A stretch of 64,000 nucleotides of DNA from the NCBI RefSeq assembly GCF_042854845.1, contig NZ_AP031498.1:4712001-4776000 (forward strand). The letters are read 5' to 3'. A model generated the notes under the pieces. That model did not search any database and was not told the origin of the DNA. It saw only the letters and a program-made list of their open reading frames with translations. Both the position numbers and the translations under genes were made by a program. Below are positions 54,927 through 62,693 of this stretch, in pieces (the stretch's first letter is position 1; each line of letters starts with the position of its first letter). This stretch comes from Maricurvus nonylphenolicus. GTDB lineage: Bacteria; Pseudomonadota; Gammaproteobacteria; Pseudomonadales; Cellvibrionaceae.

Positions 54927-56462
54927 TTAAGCTTGCTTAACTTGATAGAGCTTACGCAACTCGGTTTTTAAAACCTTGCCTGCCGCAGATAAGGGCAGCG
55001 GCTCAGTTCTAAAATCAATGCTCCTTGGGCACTTATAGCCGGCAATCAAAGATCGACAGTGCTCAATTAATGCCTCCTGAGTTACGGTTTCTCCCTCATG
55101 CAAAATAACAATCGCATGAACATTTTCACCCCATTTTTCATCAGCCACACCAATCACTGCGCATTCCTTTACCGCCTCGTGGGCCACCATGGCATTCTCT
55201 ACTTCCGCACAAAACACATTTTCACCACCGGTGATAATCATGTCCTTGATTCGATCCTGAATATACACATAGCCTTCACTGTCCATATATCCCGCATCAC
55301 CGGAGTAAATTAATCCATCCACTAGTACTTCACCGGTTTGCTCCGGTTTATTCCAATAGCACAACATTCTATTAGGGGCATTAATCACAATCTCACCTGT
55401 GATTCCAAACGCAACAGGCTGACGATTTTCATCAACGATGGTGATATCTACTCCTGGTGCGGGTTTACCAGCCGACCTTAGCTTTTCGCGTTCAGGCCGA
55501 TGATCTTCTGGCGATAAAACCGTGACTGCTGAGGCTTCCGACTGCCCATAGGCTTGCGTAAAGGTGATGCCCGGCATTTTGCGCATGGCATCATTAATAA
55601 GCGATTCTGTAATTGAAGATGCGCCATATAATATTCGGTACAGTGAATCCAGATTTCGGTTGTCGATTGAAGGTGTATCAACCATCATCTTTAGCATTGT
55701 CGGCACAACCATCGTATGTGTTACTCGATGCTGCTCAATCTGCTGTAGCATGGACTCAGGATCGAACCAGGGAACAATAATATGGGTAGCCGCAACCGCC
55801 GTAACAGGGAGAGTCAGCACCAAATCAGCTACATGAAACATGGGGGCTACATGTAACGCGCGGGTTTGCTCGTCTATCCCCCCCTGTGACAAACCGAGTT
55901 GTGCCTGAAAATTAAAGGCTCTTACAGGAAGAAGTACACCTTTAGGGAAGCCCGTGGTTCCACCGGTATAGAAAATACCAATAGGATCAGATTCCAAGCG
56001 TCGCTCTGGTAACATAGGTTCTGAGCTATCAATCATCCCCTCATAGCTCATCATCCCTTGCGGCAAATCGCCATCCCCCAGATAAACAATGTGTTTCAGA
56101 TCAGTAGCTTCTTGTTTAAAGGCATCTACATACGATAAGAACTCATCACTCACCAGCAGAACATCAGCTCCACAATCTTTCAGTGCATATAAATTCTCTT
56201 CAACGCTCCAGCGAGTGTTCATGGGGACCACAACGCCACCTACCCAGGGAATGGCATAAAAACACTCTAGGTATTTATCCGAATTTAGCGACAATATAGC
56301 GACCCGACTGCCGGCTTTAACACCAACGTCTTTAAGCCCTGCCGCAAAACGGCCCACCCGACTGTGAAATTGGCTCCACGTACGAGTACGATCCCCATAG
56401 ATGGTGGCGATGGTGTTTGGAGCCACCTTCGATGCACGCTGAACATGTATAGCAACATTCAT
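54927..56462 (-). CDS. AMP-forming acyl-CoA ligase (LvaE position)
   Basis: ANL ligase of 511 residues. The phosphate loop is FYTGGTTGFPKG at about residues 164-175 (TGGTTG rather than TSGTTG). It then has YGQSEASAVTVLSPEDHRPER in outline, the hinge YSGDAGYMDSEGYVYIQDR, and IKDMIITGGENVFCAEVE with the catalytic Lys near SAAGKVLKTELRK. It would activate the acid that enters the operon. It is the first gene of the minus-strand operon. Copy B of the 68-bp element lies about 67 bases upstream and supplies its probable promoter. Confidence 0.93.
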   Translation of the reverse strand: MNVAIHVQRASKVAPNTIATIYGDRTRTWSQFHSRVGRFAAGLKDVGVKAGSRVAILSLNSDKYLECFYAIPWVGGVVVPMNTRWSVEENLYALKDCGADVLLVSDEFLSYVDAFKQEATDLKHIVYLGDGDLPQGMMSYEGMIDSSEPMLPERRLESDPIGIFYTGGTTGFPKGVLLPVRAFNFQAQLGLSQGGIDEQTRALHVAPMFHVADLVLTLPVTAVAATHIIVPWFDPESMLQQIEQHRVTHTMVVPTMLKMMVDTPSIDNRNLDSLYRILYGASSITESLINDAMRKMPGITFTQAYGQSEASAVTVLSPEDHRPEREKLRSAGKPAPGVDITIVDENRQPVAFGITGEIVINAPNRMLCYWNKPEQTGEVLVDGLIYSGDAGYMDSEGYVYIQDRIKDMIITGGENVFCAEVENAMVAHEAVKECAVIGVADEKWGENVHAIVILHEGETVTQEALIEHCRSLIAGYKCPRSIDFRTEPLPLSAAGKVLKTELRKLYQVKQA

Positions 56463-56528
56463 TATTTACAAACCCTGAATCTCATATTTTCACTACTGAC
56501 ATCAAGCAACTTTCTGATGTCGAAAATA

Positions 56529-56596
56529 TAGATTGCCTAATTTGCCAATAACATCCAATGATCTGGACAAGCGGAAAAATAGGCATTATCTTGCAT
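56529..56596 (-). promoter_or_regulatory. 68-bp conserved element, copy B, upstream of the ligase–kinase operon
   Basis: Same blocks and spacing as copies A and D. Directly after it on the minus strand is TATATT as a -10 box; CATTGGAT lies at the -35 edge. The ligase start would be about 55 bases from the start of transcription. The AraC gene diverges 38 bases to the other side. Confidence 0.7.
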
Positions 56597-56633
56597 ATAC
56601 CGTTAATCTGTTTTCGCGATTCTGGGTTATCAT

Positions 56634-57656
56634 ATGGCCGCCGTTACTGTCTCCTCCCAATTAGTCAGACAAGTCTTGATTGGCACAGAGAAAAAAGGCA
56701 TCAGCAGTGAAGAGTTGTTGAAACTGCACGGAATCCCCGCCATAACGCTAAAGAACGAAAGAATGCGTGTTTCAGTTTTAGCATTCGCAGGATTGATACA
56801 ATCCATAACCTCGCGCCTGAATGATGACGCCTTGGGGCTAATAGACGAAACCATACCTTCAGGCACGTTTATGTTTATTTTTCGGGCGTGTCAGTCGGCC
56901 ACAACAATAGCAGAAAGCATTCAAATTATTTGCGACGGCATAAACCTTATCGGCAAGGGTGTGTCTATATCACTCTACAACAATAAAAACGCCTGCCGCC
57001 TGGAATTTACAGCCAACCATGCTCCTGCACCTGCTGAGAATTACATCTACATTCATGTTTTTGCAGCTATACATCGATTTTTATGCTGGCAAACTAATGA
57101 CTTTATCCCTATAAAAAGAGTAGATTTGAACTACCCCTCCCCCAGCTACGCCAGTGAATACAGATTCAACTTTTATGGTTCACCGATACATTTTGATAAA
57201 AAGGTGTCTGCCATATACTTTGCCAAGGAACATCTGGATCGGAAGTGTGTCCGTTCAAACCAAGAACTAAAAGATTTCTTGGATAATTATATTTCTCAAC
57301 TCATTATTCAGTCTCGACAAAGTCAACTCACGTCTGTAAAAGTCAGAATTTGGCTAGAGCAAATACTCAAAGAAGGGGTAGAATCACCGGACATTACTAA
57401 CGCTGCCGCACATCTTGACATCAGCGAATACGCCTTAAGGAGAAGATTAAACGCTGAGAACTACCCCTTTAATAAAATAAAGGAACACACCAGACGAGAT
57501 GTTGCAATACTCCATCTGGAGAACAATATTCACAGTATAGAAAAAATAGCTTTTGACTTAGGCTTTTCCGAAGCCAGCACATTTATTCGATCGTTTAAGC
57601 GCTGGACAGGATTAACTCCGCTTGCCTATCGAAAGCTCTTGCTTAGTGAATCTTAG
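56634..57656 (+). CDS. AraC family transcriptional regulator (Arabinose_bd type)
   Basis: Regulator of 340 residues. The N-terminal effector domain includes DDALGLIDETIPSGTFMFIFRA. The C-terminal helix-turn-helix pair reads DITNAAAHLDISEYALRRRLNAENYPFNKI in outline and IEKIAFDLGFSEASTFIRSFKRWTGLTPLAYRK. It stands between copies B and C of the 68-bp element, which makes it the best candidate protein for binding all four copies. The TonB receptor, enoyl-CoA hydratase and ligase–kinase operon would then form its regulon. Confidence 0.92.
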   Translation: MAAVTVSSQLVRQVLIGTEKKGISSEELLKLHGIPAITLKNERMRVSVLAFAGLIQSITSRLNDDALGLIDETIPSGTFMFIFRACQSATTIAESIQIICDGINLIGKGVSISLYNNKNACRLEFTANHAPAPAENYIYIHVFAAIHRFLCWQTNDFIPIKRVDLNYPSPSYASEYRFNFYGSPIHFDKKVSAIYFAKEHLDRKCVRSNQELKDFLDNYISQLIIQSRQSQLTSVKVRIWLEQILKEGVESPDITNAAAHLDISEYALRRRLNAENYPFNKIKEHTRRDVAILHLENNIHSIEKIAFDLGFSEASTFIRSFKRWTGLTPLAYRKLLLSES

Positions 57657-57712
57657 CCGCTATCAAGCCCCTCTCTATTTGACCGTAACTGCGGATACGG
57701 TATTCGCAAATA

Positions 57713-57779
57713 TAGATTGCCAACCTCCCCCACCGATCCAATGGTATTACCGAGCAGGAAAATAGGCATTTCCTCGCAC
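57713..57779. promoter_or_regulatory. 67-bp conserved element, copy C, in the AraC/TonB convergent gap
   Basis: Same blocks as the others but one base shorter in the first spacer. TATATT follows on the minus strand. No gene is positioned to use it, since both neighbours end here. It might drive an antisense RNA to AraC or act as a distant operator for looping with copy B 1.18 kb away. Confidence 0.6.
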
Positions 57780-57850
57780 ACCAATATGCCTAAACCAAAT
57801 ATTTCTGCTAATTATCAATAAGTTAGCGTCTACTTGAGCATATCTTCCAG

Positions 57851-57877
57851 ATAAAAAAGAGCCCTCCAAGGAGGGCT
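57851..57877 (-). terminator. Rho-independent terminator after the TonB receptor at 57923
   Basis: On the minus strand GCCCTCC-TT-GGAGGGC forms a 7-bp stem followed by TCTTTTTT. It ends the enoyl-CoA hydratase–TonB receptor transcript. Confidence 0.9.
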
Positions 57878-57922
57878 ATAAGTACCTGAGCTGAATAGAA
57901 CTCTCCAGCATCGAGGGTAGAG

Positions 57923-60301
57923 TTAAAAGCGGTAAAGTCCTTCGATACCCAATGTGCGTGGGCGCATCATCTTGACGAAGAAACCACCGTTGGATTGAGT
58001 CACCGGGGAGCCATAAGAGAACATATCCAGATCAGTGAGGTTTTTCCCTGTTAAGGCAACTTGCCAAGAGTCATCACTGGCAGCCAATGCAATTCGACCA
58101 TTAAACACCGTCATAGCGGATAGCTCTGAACGTGGATCCAGGTCGGCGAATGCATAGTGATTATCTTTGAAATTAGCATCAAGGGTAGAGCGTAACTCAA
58201 GTCCATCACCCAGGTAGGCCACATAATCTGCACTTAGATTGACCGTCCATTCTGGGGTATGCTGATTCTCCTTACCGGTATAATCGCAATTATCTGCCGA
58301 AACAGGGCTGACCGGCAGGGTTCCCATGCCATTACAAGCACCTGCGGTGTAATCCAGCCATTCAAAATCCAGATAACCCAAACTTCCACTGAGCGTCAGG
58401 CTTTCTGTTGCACGCCAACGACCGTCCAACTCCAAACCACGCACCCGAGCCTCACCGGCATTTTGCACCGCATAACCGAAGGTGCCATCAAAGACGCTTA
58501 CCTGCATATCGGTGTAGTCGGTCTGATACACAGCGATATTTAACTCTGCAGAACCGTCCAACAAAGTCATTTTCGCCCCTAATTCAATTGTCTCTGCTTC
58601 CTCCTGATCGAAAAAGAAGCTTTCACCACCTAACTGGACACCAGACTTACCTGGAAATGCGGTCGTAGAAGTCCATCCATTAATGCCACGTGCGTCATAA
58701 CCAGCGGCCTTATAACCTTCCGAGTAGCTGGCATACAGCATGACATCGCCCGATAGGTCGTACTGCAGATTAATACTCGGCGTCCAGTTTTCTTCGTCGT
58801 ATTTATCCTTTAGATTATGATCCGCGATATTGAATTCACTCGCGACAATATTCGCAACACTGCCATACACCGGAACAGCGATATCATTTAAAGACACACC
58901 AGGTGCAGCAGATAATGAGAAAGCCACTTGATCACGCGAACCTTTTTTTTCATCGCGGGTATAACGAAGCCCGACATTTAAGCGTAATATATCACTCACA
59001 TTCCAGGTTAGCTGACCAAACGCCGCATAACTCTCTGACTCCTGGGTGAATACGCGATTACTATAGGAATCCAACAAACCAACGGGTAATCCAGAGATTA
59101 CATCAAGACCAATGGAAGAAACCGTTAAGGTTGCATCTTCCCGATAATCCTGTTCGGAGGTTTGATAAAAGAGTCCAACGATATAATCAATCGTTTCACC
59201 ACCTGGAGAAGTCAGTCGTAACTCCTGACTTAACTGATCAAAATCTTCCGTCATATCGAGTGAAACCAGGTTTACCTCGCTGCCTTCACCATCATAATTA
59301 TCTTCTTTGTATTCGTATTCGCTATATGCCGTAATTGACGTAAGGGTATGCTCGCCTAAGCCATACTCAAGATTTAGTACAAAGCTGTGACTGTCAAACT
59401 CCAATTTGTTATCTGCATCAGTCCACATATCATGTGCAATCCTGGTAGAAGATTGCTGCAACGGTCCATGTGTTCCTATGGCTGTCAGTGTTGGGTAGTC
59501 ACCAAGATCAATCGCCGTCATCGGGCGACCTTTACGCTCCATACTCGACACCTCGGCCTTAAAGGTCGCCAGCAAATCTCCCGCGGTCCAATCCAGCGTC
59601 AGCCTTGCCGTCTGCTCATCCAAATCCGGTGCATCTTCGTTGCGAAACTTGTTGTCGACAAAACCACCTTCTTGGCGGTCTCTTAGTGCCAACCTTGCCC
59701 GAACCGAATCAGTCAAAGGTCCAGAGACATAAGCATTTACTTCTGTCTCATCAAATTCCGGAACATGCCCCAAGCTGACCATGCCTTCAAATTCATCGGT
59801 AGGTTTGGCACTGATTAGACTAACCGCGCCAGCAATAGAGCTTTGGCCGAATAAGATACTCTGTGGGCCGCGTAAAACCTCTACACGCTCCAAATCCATA
59901 AAACCCGCGCGTGACTGTAAGCTACGCCCAGCGTATACGCCATCTGTATAGATTCCCACGGATTGCTCAAAGCCCTGATTGGAGCCAGAACCGATTCCAC
60001 GAATAAATAATTGCGGGGTTAAACCACCATCAATTATTCGTAAATTGGGTACATAAGCAGACAAATCAGCCAGGCTTTCGATACCAGCTTCAGACATCTT
60101 ATCTCCGCCCATGGCGGAAACAGAAATAGGCACATCCTGCAAACTCTGCGCGCGTTTCTGTGCAGTGACGATAATCTCTTCAAGCGCAAAGCTTTCTACG
60201 TCTTCGGCAACCGCATAGGGGCTACTCATAACCGCGATAGATAACGCCGACACTAAAAGATTACGTTTATAGTTATTGTTGTTACGGGAATCTAGATTCA
60301 T
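57923..60301 (-). CDS. TonB-dependent outer membrane receptor (paralogue of 37818-40178)
   Basis: Receptor of 792 residues from ATG 60301, which has GAGAGGAG upstream; the TTG at 60319 lies before that ribosome site. Signal peptide (LLVSALSIAVMSSPYAVA), then EEIIVTAQKRAQSLQDVPISVSAMGG in outline, the plug with LERVEVLRGPQSILFGQSS, and a barrel ending LGIEGLYRF. It is closely similar to the other receptor throughout. It follows the enoyl-CoA hydratase gene by 50 bases and is closed by the terminator at 57851, so these two genes share a transcript probably driven by copy D. Confidence 0.94.
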   Translation of the reverse strand: MNLDSRNNNNYKRNLLVSALSIAVMSSPYAVAEDVESFALEEIIVTAQKRAQSLQDVPISVSAMGGDKMSEAGIESLADLSAYVPNLRIIDGGLTPQLFIRGIGSGSNQGFEQSVGIYTDGVYAGRSLQSRAGFMDLERVEVLRGPQSILFGQSSIAGAVSLISAKPTDEFEGMVSLGHVPEFDETEVNAYVSGPLTDSVRARLALRDRQEGGFVDNKFRNEDAPDLDEQTARLTLDWTAGDLLATFKAEVSSMERKGRPMTAIDLGDYPTLTAIGTHGPLQQSSTRIAHDMWTDADNKLEFDSHSFVLNLEYGLGEHTLTSITAYSEYEYKEDNYDGEGSEVNLVSLDMTEDFDQLSQELRLTSPGGETIDYIVGLFYQTSEQDYREDATLTVSSIGLDVISGLPVGLLDSYSNRVFTQESESYAAFGQLTWNVSDILRLNVGLRYTRDEKKGSRDQVAFSLSAAPGVSLNDIAVPVYGSVANIVASEFNIADHNLKDKYDEENWTPSINLQYDLSGDVMLYASYSEGYKAAGYDARGINGWTSTTAFPGKSGVQLGGESFFFDQEEAETIELGAKMTLLDGSAELNIAVYQTDYTDMQVSVFDGTFGYAVQNAGEARVRGLELDGRWRATESLTLSGSLGYLDFEWLDYTAGACNGMGTLPVSPVSADNCDYTGKENQHTPEWTVNLSADYVAYLGDGLELRSTLDANFKDNHYAFADLDPRSELSAMTVFNGRIALAASDDSWQVALTGKNLTDLDMFSYGSPVTQSNGGFFVKMMRPRTLGIEGLYRF

Positions 60302-60351
60302 CACTATCTCCTCTCTCAATCAAGTGCCCTTTTATAACGGGCTTTATGGTT

Positions 60352-61119
60352 TTATAAATTCGAGAAATCAGGCTTTCTTTTTTCTAAAAAGGCAGCAACA
60401 CCTTCTTGGCAGGCAGGACCGCTCAGCATGTCAGCGAACACTTTTAGCTCTTTTAGATTCACGTCTTTGAGCTGTTGTCGATAGGGGTCCATCACCAACT
60501 TCTTCGTTTCGATCAGTGATACCAAGGGTGCCTGAGCCAAGATTTGTGCTTTGTTCATGGCTTCTGAGAATAACTTTTCATCTGCGACGATATCTAATGC
60601 TAAACCCATTTCTTTGCATTGCTTAGCCTCAAACCATTCACTCGACAACAGCGCCCAAAATGCATGTTGAGGCCCCATCAATCGAGGAAAGGTGTAAGTA
60701 CTACAAGCTTCTGGCACAAGCCCCAAGGCTGGAAATGGAAATTTTAGTTTCGCACTATCGGCCATCAGTACCAGGTCAGCCAAACCACACACCGTAGCCC
60801 CAAAACCAACCGCTAATCCATTAACGGCTACTATGATGGGCTTTGGAAAGTCTATTAATGTGTCAAACATTCTAACGACGACATTGTCTTCATCGGCAGC
60901 AGGCGGTTCCATAAAGAACTGTACATTCATTCCTGAAGAAAAGACTTCACCTGCACCGGTCAAGAGGATAACTTTTACTTCTGAGTCTTCTTCAGCCTGA
61001 TCAAGAAGACCTATAAACTCCTCAACGCCCTGAGGATTGATCGCATTTTTCTCTGCTGGATTATCCAGTTGAAACACTCGCACCAAGCCTTCATTAGATA
61101 CCTTCCACATGAATTCCAA
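60352..61119 (-). CDS. enoyl-CoA hydratase/isomerase family protein
   Basis: Crotonase of 255 residues. VILLTGAGEVFSSGMNVQFF supplies the first oxyanion strand, and GLAVGFGATVCGLADLVLMADSAKLKFPFPALGLVPEACSTYTF in outline holds the second with an acidic residue in LVPEACS. That form is closer to isomerase-type crotonases (LVPE rather than two catalytic Glu), so hydration or double-bond isomerisation remain possible. It leads the two-gene unit with the TonB receptor. It could shift or hydrate the enoyl-CoA formed by the kinase–dehydrogenase step. Confidence 0.9.
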   Translation of the reverse strand: MEFMWKVSNEGLVRVFQLDNPAEKNAINPQGVEEFIGLLDQAEEDSEVKVILLTGAGEVFSSGMNVQFFMEPPAADEDNVVVRMFDTLIDFPKPIIVAVNGLAVGFGATVCGLADLVLMADSAKLKFPFPALGLVPEACSTYTFPRLMGPQHAFWALLSSEWFEAKQCKEMGLALDIVADEKLFSEAMNKAQILAQAPLVSLIETKKLVMDPYRQQLKDVNLKELKVFADMLSGPACQEGVAAFLEKRKPDFSNL

Positions 61120-61207
61120 CCTCTTAAATTCAAGTAATATGCTAAAACGCAGAGCATTGGATTGTGATCAGTACGACCTTCAAAATACTCAGCCAGGAAA
61201 TTACAGA

Positions 61208-61275
61208 TAGATTGCCTATGATCAGCAGCCTATCCAATGACATAGGCAAGCGTGAAAATAGGCATTTTCTTGCAC
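61208..61275 (-). promoter_or_regulatory. 68-bp conserved element, copy D, upstream of enoyl-CoA hydratase–TonB receptor
   Basis: Best copy, with the inner inverted repeat GCCTAT-CCAATGAC-ATAGGC and a repeat of ATAGGC in the third block. TATCTG follows at the -10 position on the minus strand. The hydratase start lies about 75 bases from the predicted transcription start. Confidence 0.7.
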
Positions 61276-61339
61276 AGAAAGAAGAGAAAGGGAAAGAGAA
61301 AATATCTACGAAGTGCGGAGTAGCTGTATTTAGCTCGAG

Positions 61340-62284
61340 TTAAAACTTATTACGTCTTAGCTCCCTTTGCAGTAACTCTCGCCCTTCGGTTTGAACGTAT
61401 TCCAGAAAAGACTCCGCAATCACCGTACGACGTTTAGTCGTTGACCAGACAAAAAACCAATGGGAATCGATAGGCAGCTCTTTAACCGGTAAGCGCACCA
61501 AGTCAGACTGGCCGCCATAGGTCAGCGTATGTGCCGAAACAATAGAGACTCCCAAGCCAGACATCACTGAATGCTTGATCGCCTCGTTACTTTCCATTGT
61601 CATCTTTACCGATAAGGACTTGTTCTGACTTCTTAAGAATTCCTCAATAGCGTGCCTTGTGCCCGAGCCCTGCTCTCTCATTAGAAAAGGCTCTTTGCAC
61701 AGATGGTCCAGGCTCAAACGTTTTCTTTTGCTCAGCGGGTGGTCCTGGTGGGCAATGGCGACTAATGGGTTATCAAGGAATTCAATACTGTCGCTATCGT
61801 TATCCTGCGGCGGATGGCTGAACACATAAAAATCCTCAACGCCTTGCCGTAAGCGCTCTATGGTTTGCTCGCGGTTGCCAACTTTTAGCTGTACATCAAT
61901 ATCGGGGAATTGCTGACAGAAAGGTCCTAAAAGGTGAGGAATAAAATACTGTGAAGTGTTCACCACGGCCAGCCGCAGGGTACCCATCTTAAGTTCATTC
62001 ATCTTACTCAAGGTACTATCGAGGCGAGCAAAGCTGTCGAGCACCTCCACTGCGGTCTTTACCAGCTCAATGCCTTCATCGGTAAACGTCAGTTGGCGTT
62101 GATTCATGCGGTACAAAGGAGCGCCAATAGCATCCCCCAGCTTTTTCATTTGCATGGACACCGTTGGCTGCGTCAAATACAAGGCTTTAGCCGCCGCACT
62201 GATACCACCATGGTCGTGCACAGCCAGCAGAATCTCCAGCTGTCTCAAGGTGCCAATATGCGCATGCAGGCGTGATGTTTTCAT
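61340..62284 (-). CDS. CbbR/CmpR-like LysR family regulator
   Basis: Regulator of 314 residues. The DNA-binding head (GGISAAAKALYLTQPTVSMQMKKLGDAIG in outline) and FTDEGIELVKTAVEVLDSFARL are of the CbbR/RbcR/CmpR type that controls carbon fixation and bicarbonate uptake. The effector domain follows. It is divergent from the small membrane protein–sbtA genes, with a cluster of ATCTAT half-sites between them. It probably regulates them in response to inorganic carbon status; the ligand is not known here. Confidence 0.92.
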   Translation of the reverse strand: MKTSRLHAHIGTLRQLEILLAVHDHGGISAAAKALYLTQPTVSMQMKKLGDAIGAPLYRMNQRQLTFTDEGIELVKTAVEVLDSFARLDSTLSKMNELKMGTLRLAVVNTSQYFIPHLLGPFCQQFPDIDVQLKVGNREQTIERLRQGVEDFYVFSHPPQDNDSDSIEFLDNPLVAIAHQDHPLSKRKRLSLDHLCKEPFLMREQGSGTRHAIEEFLRSQNKSLSVKMTMESNEAIKHSVMSGLGVSIVSAHTLTYGGQSDLVRLPVKELPIDSHWFFVWSTTKRRTVIAESFLEYVQTEGRELLQRELRRNKF

Positions 62285-62322
62285 AGCTTAATTCCCGGGG
62301 ATATTCCCCCATCATAGACATT

Positions 62323-62361
62323 TATCTATACAAAATATAGATAGCATCTATTTTTATCTAT
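62323..62361. promoter_or_regulatory. ATCTAT half-site cluster between LysR and sbtA operon
   Basis: TATCTAT-N7-ATAGATA (62323-62343) is a perfect dyad, followed by two direct ATCTAT repeats 10 bp apart (62346, 62356). The layout fits a LysR recall/activation site pair in the divergent promoter. Confidence 0.6.
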
Positions 62362-62416
62362 CCAACCATTTCTGCATAATAGCGCCGACTTTACACCCAC
62401 ACTCACCCTAAGCTTT

Positions 62417-62653
62417 TTGGAGGCAACAATGGAGACATCACGTTTGGTATTTAGCCTGGTAGTAGGCCTTGGATTTATCGTACTTGGCAGCGTAGTGGCC
62501 ACCAAAGCATCTATTGGTATGGCCCTTATGAGCATAGGCTTGGGACTTATCGCCATTAGTCTGATATCGAGCAAGTTGCAAAGCTATCAAGAGCCGCAGC
62601 CCATTGTACTGACAACTCAAATCCAAAGCACAATCCCTAAGAACAATCCCTAA
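62417..62653 (+). CDS. small membrane protein upstream of sbtA
   Basis: Protein of 78 residues with two hydrophobic helices (RLVFSLVVGLGFIVLGSVVA and ASIGMALMSIGLGLIAISLIS) and a short polar tail that ends within a 13-bp tandem repeat. No family is recognised; it is not the PII-like SbtB. It is 40 bases before sbtA, has its start in the shared promoter region, and is likely co-transcribed, perhaps as a small accessory to the permease. Confidence 0.65.
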   Translation: MEATMETSRLVFSLVVGLGFIVLGSVVATKASIGMALMSIGLGLIAISLISSKLQSYQEPQPIVLTTQIQSTIPKNNP

Positions 62654-62667
62654 GCACAATTCCTAAG
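62629..62667 (+). repeat. three imperfect 13-bp tandem repeats spanning a stop codon
   Basis: The unit [CA]ACAAT[CT]CCTAAG is repeated at 62629, 62642 and 62655. It covers the end of the small membrane protein gene and its stop, so copy-number changes would alter the tail and the spacing to sbtA. Confidence 0.75.
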
Positions 62668-62693
62668 CAATGCAGAATTAAAGGAAGTCAGCT

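Noticed and set aside
56570..56600. Sigma-54 type promoter (AGGCATT...TTGCA) in the conserved element
   Set aside because: The GG-to-GC distance is one base shorter than required in all four copies, which normally abolishes sigma-54 recognition.
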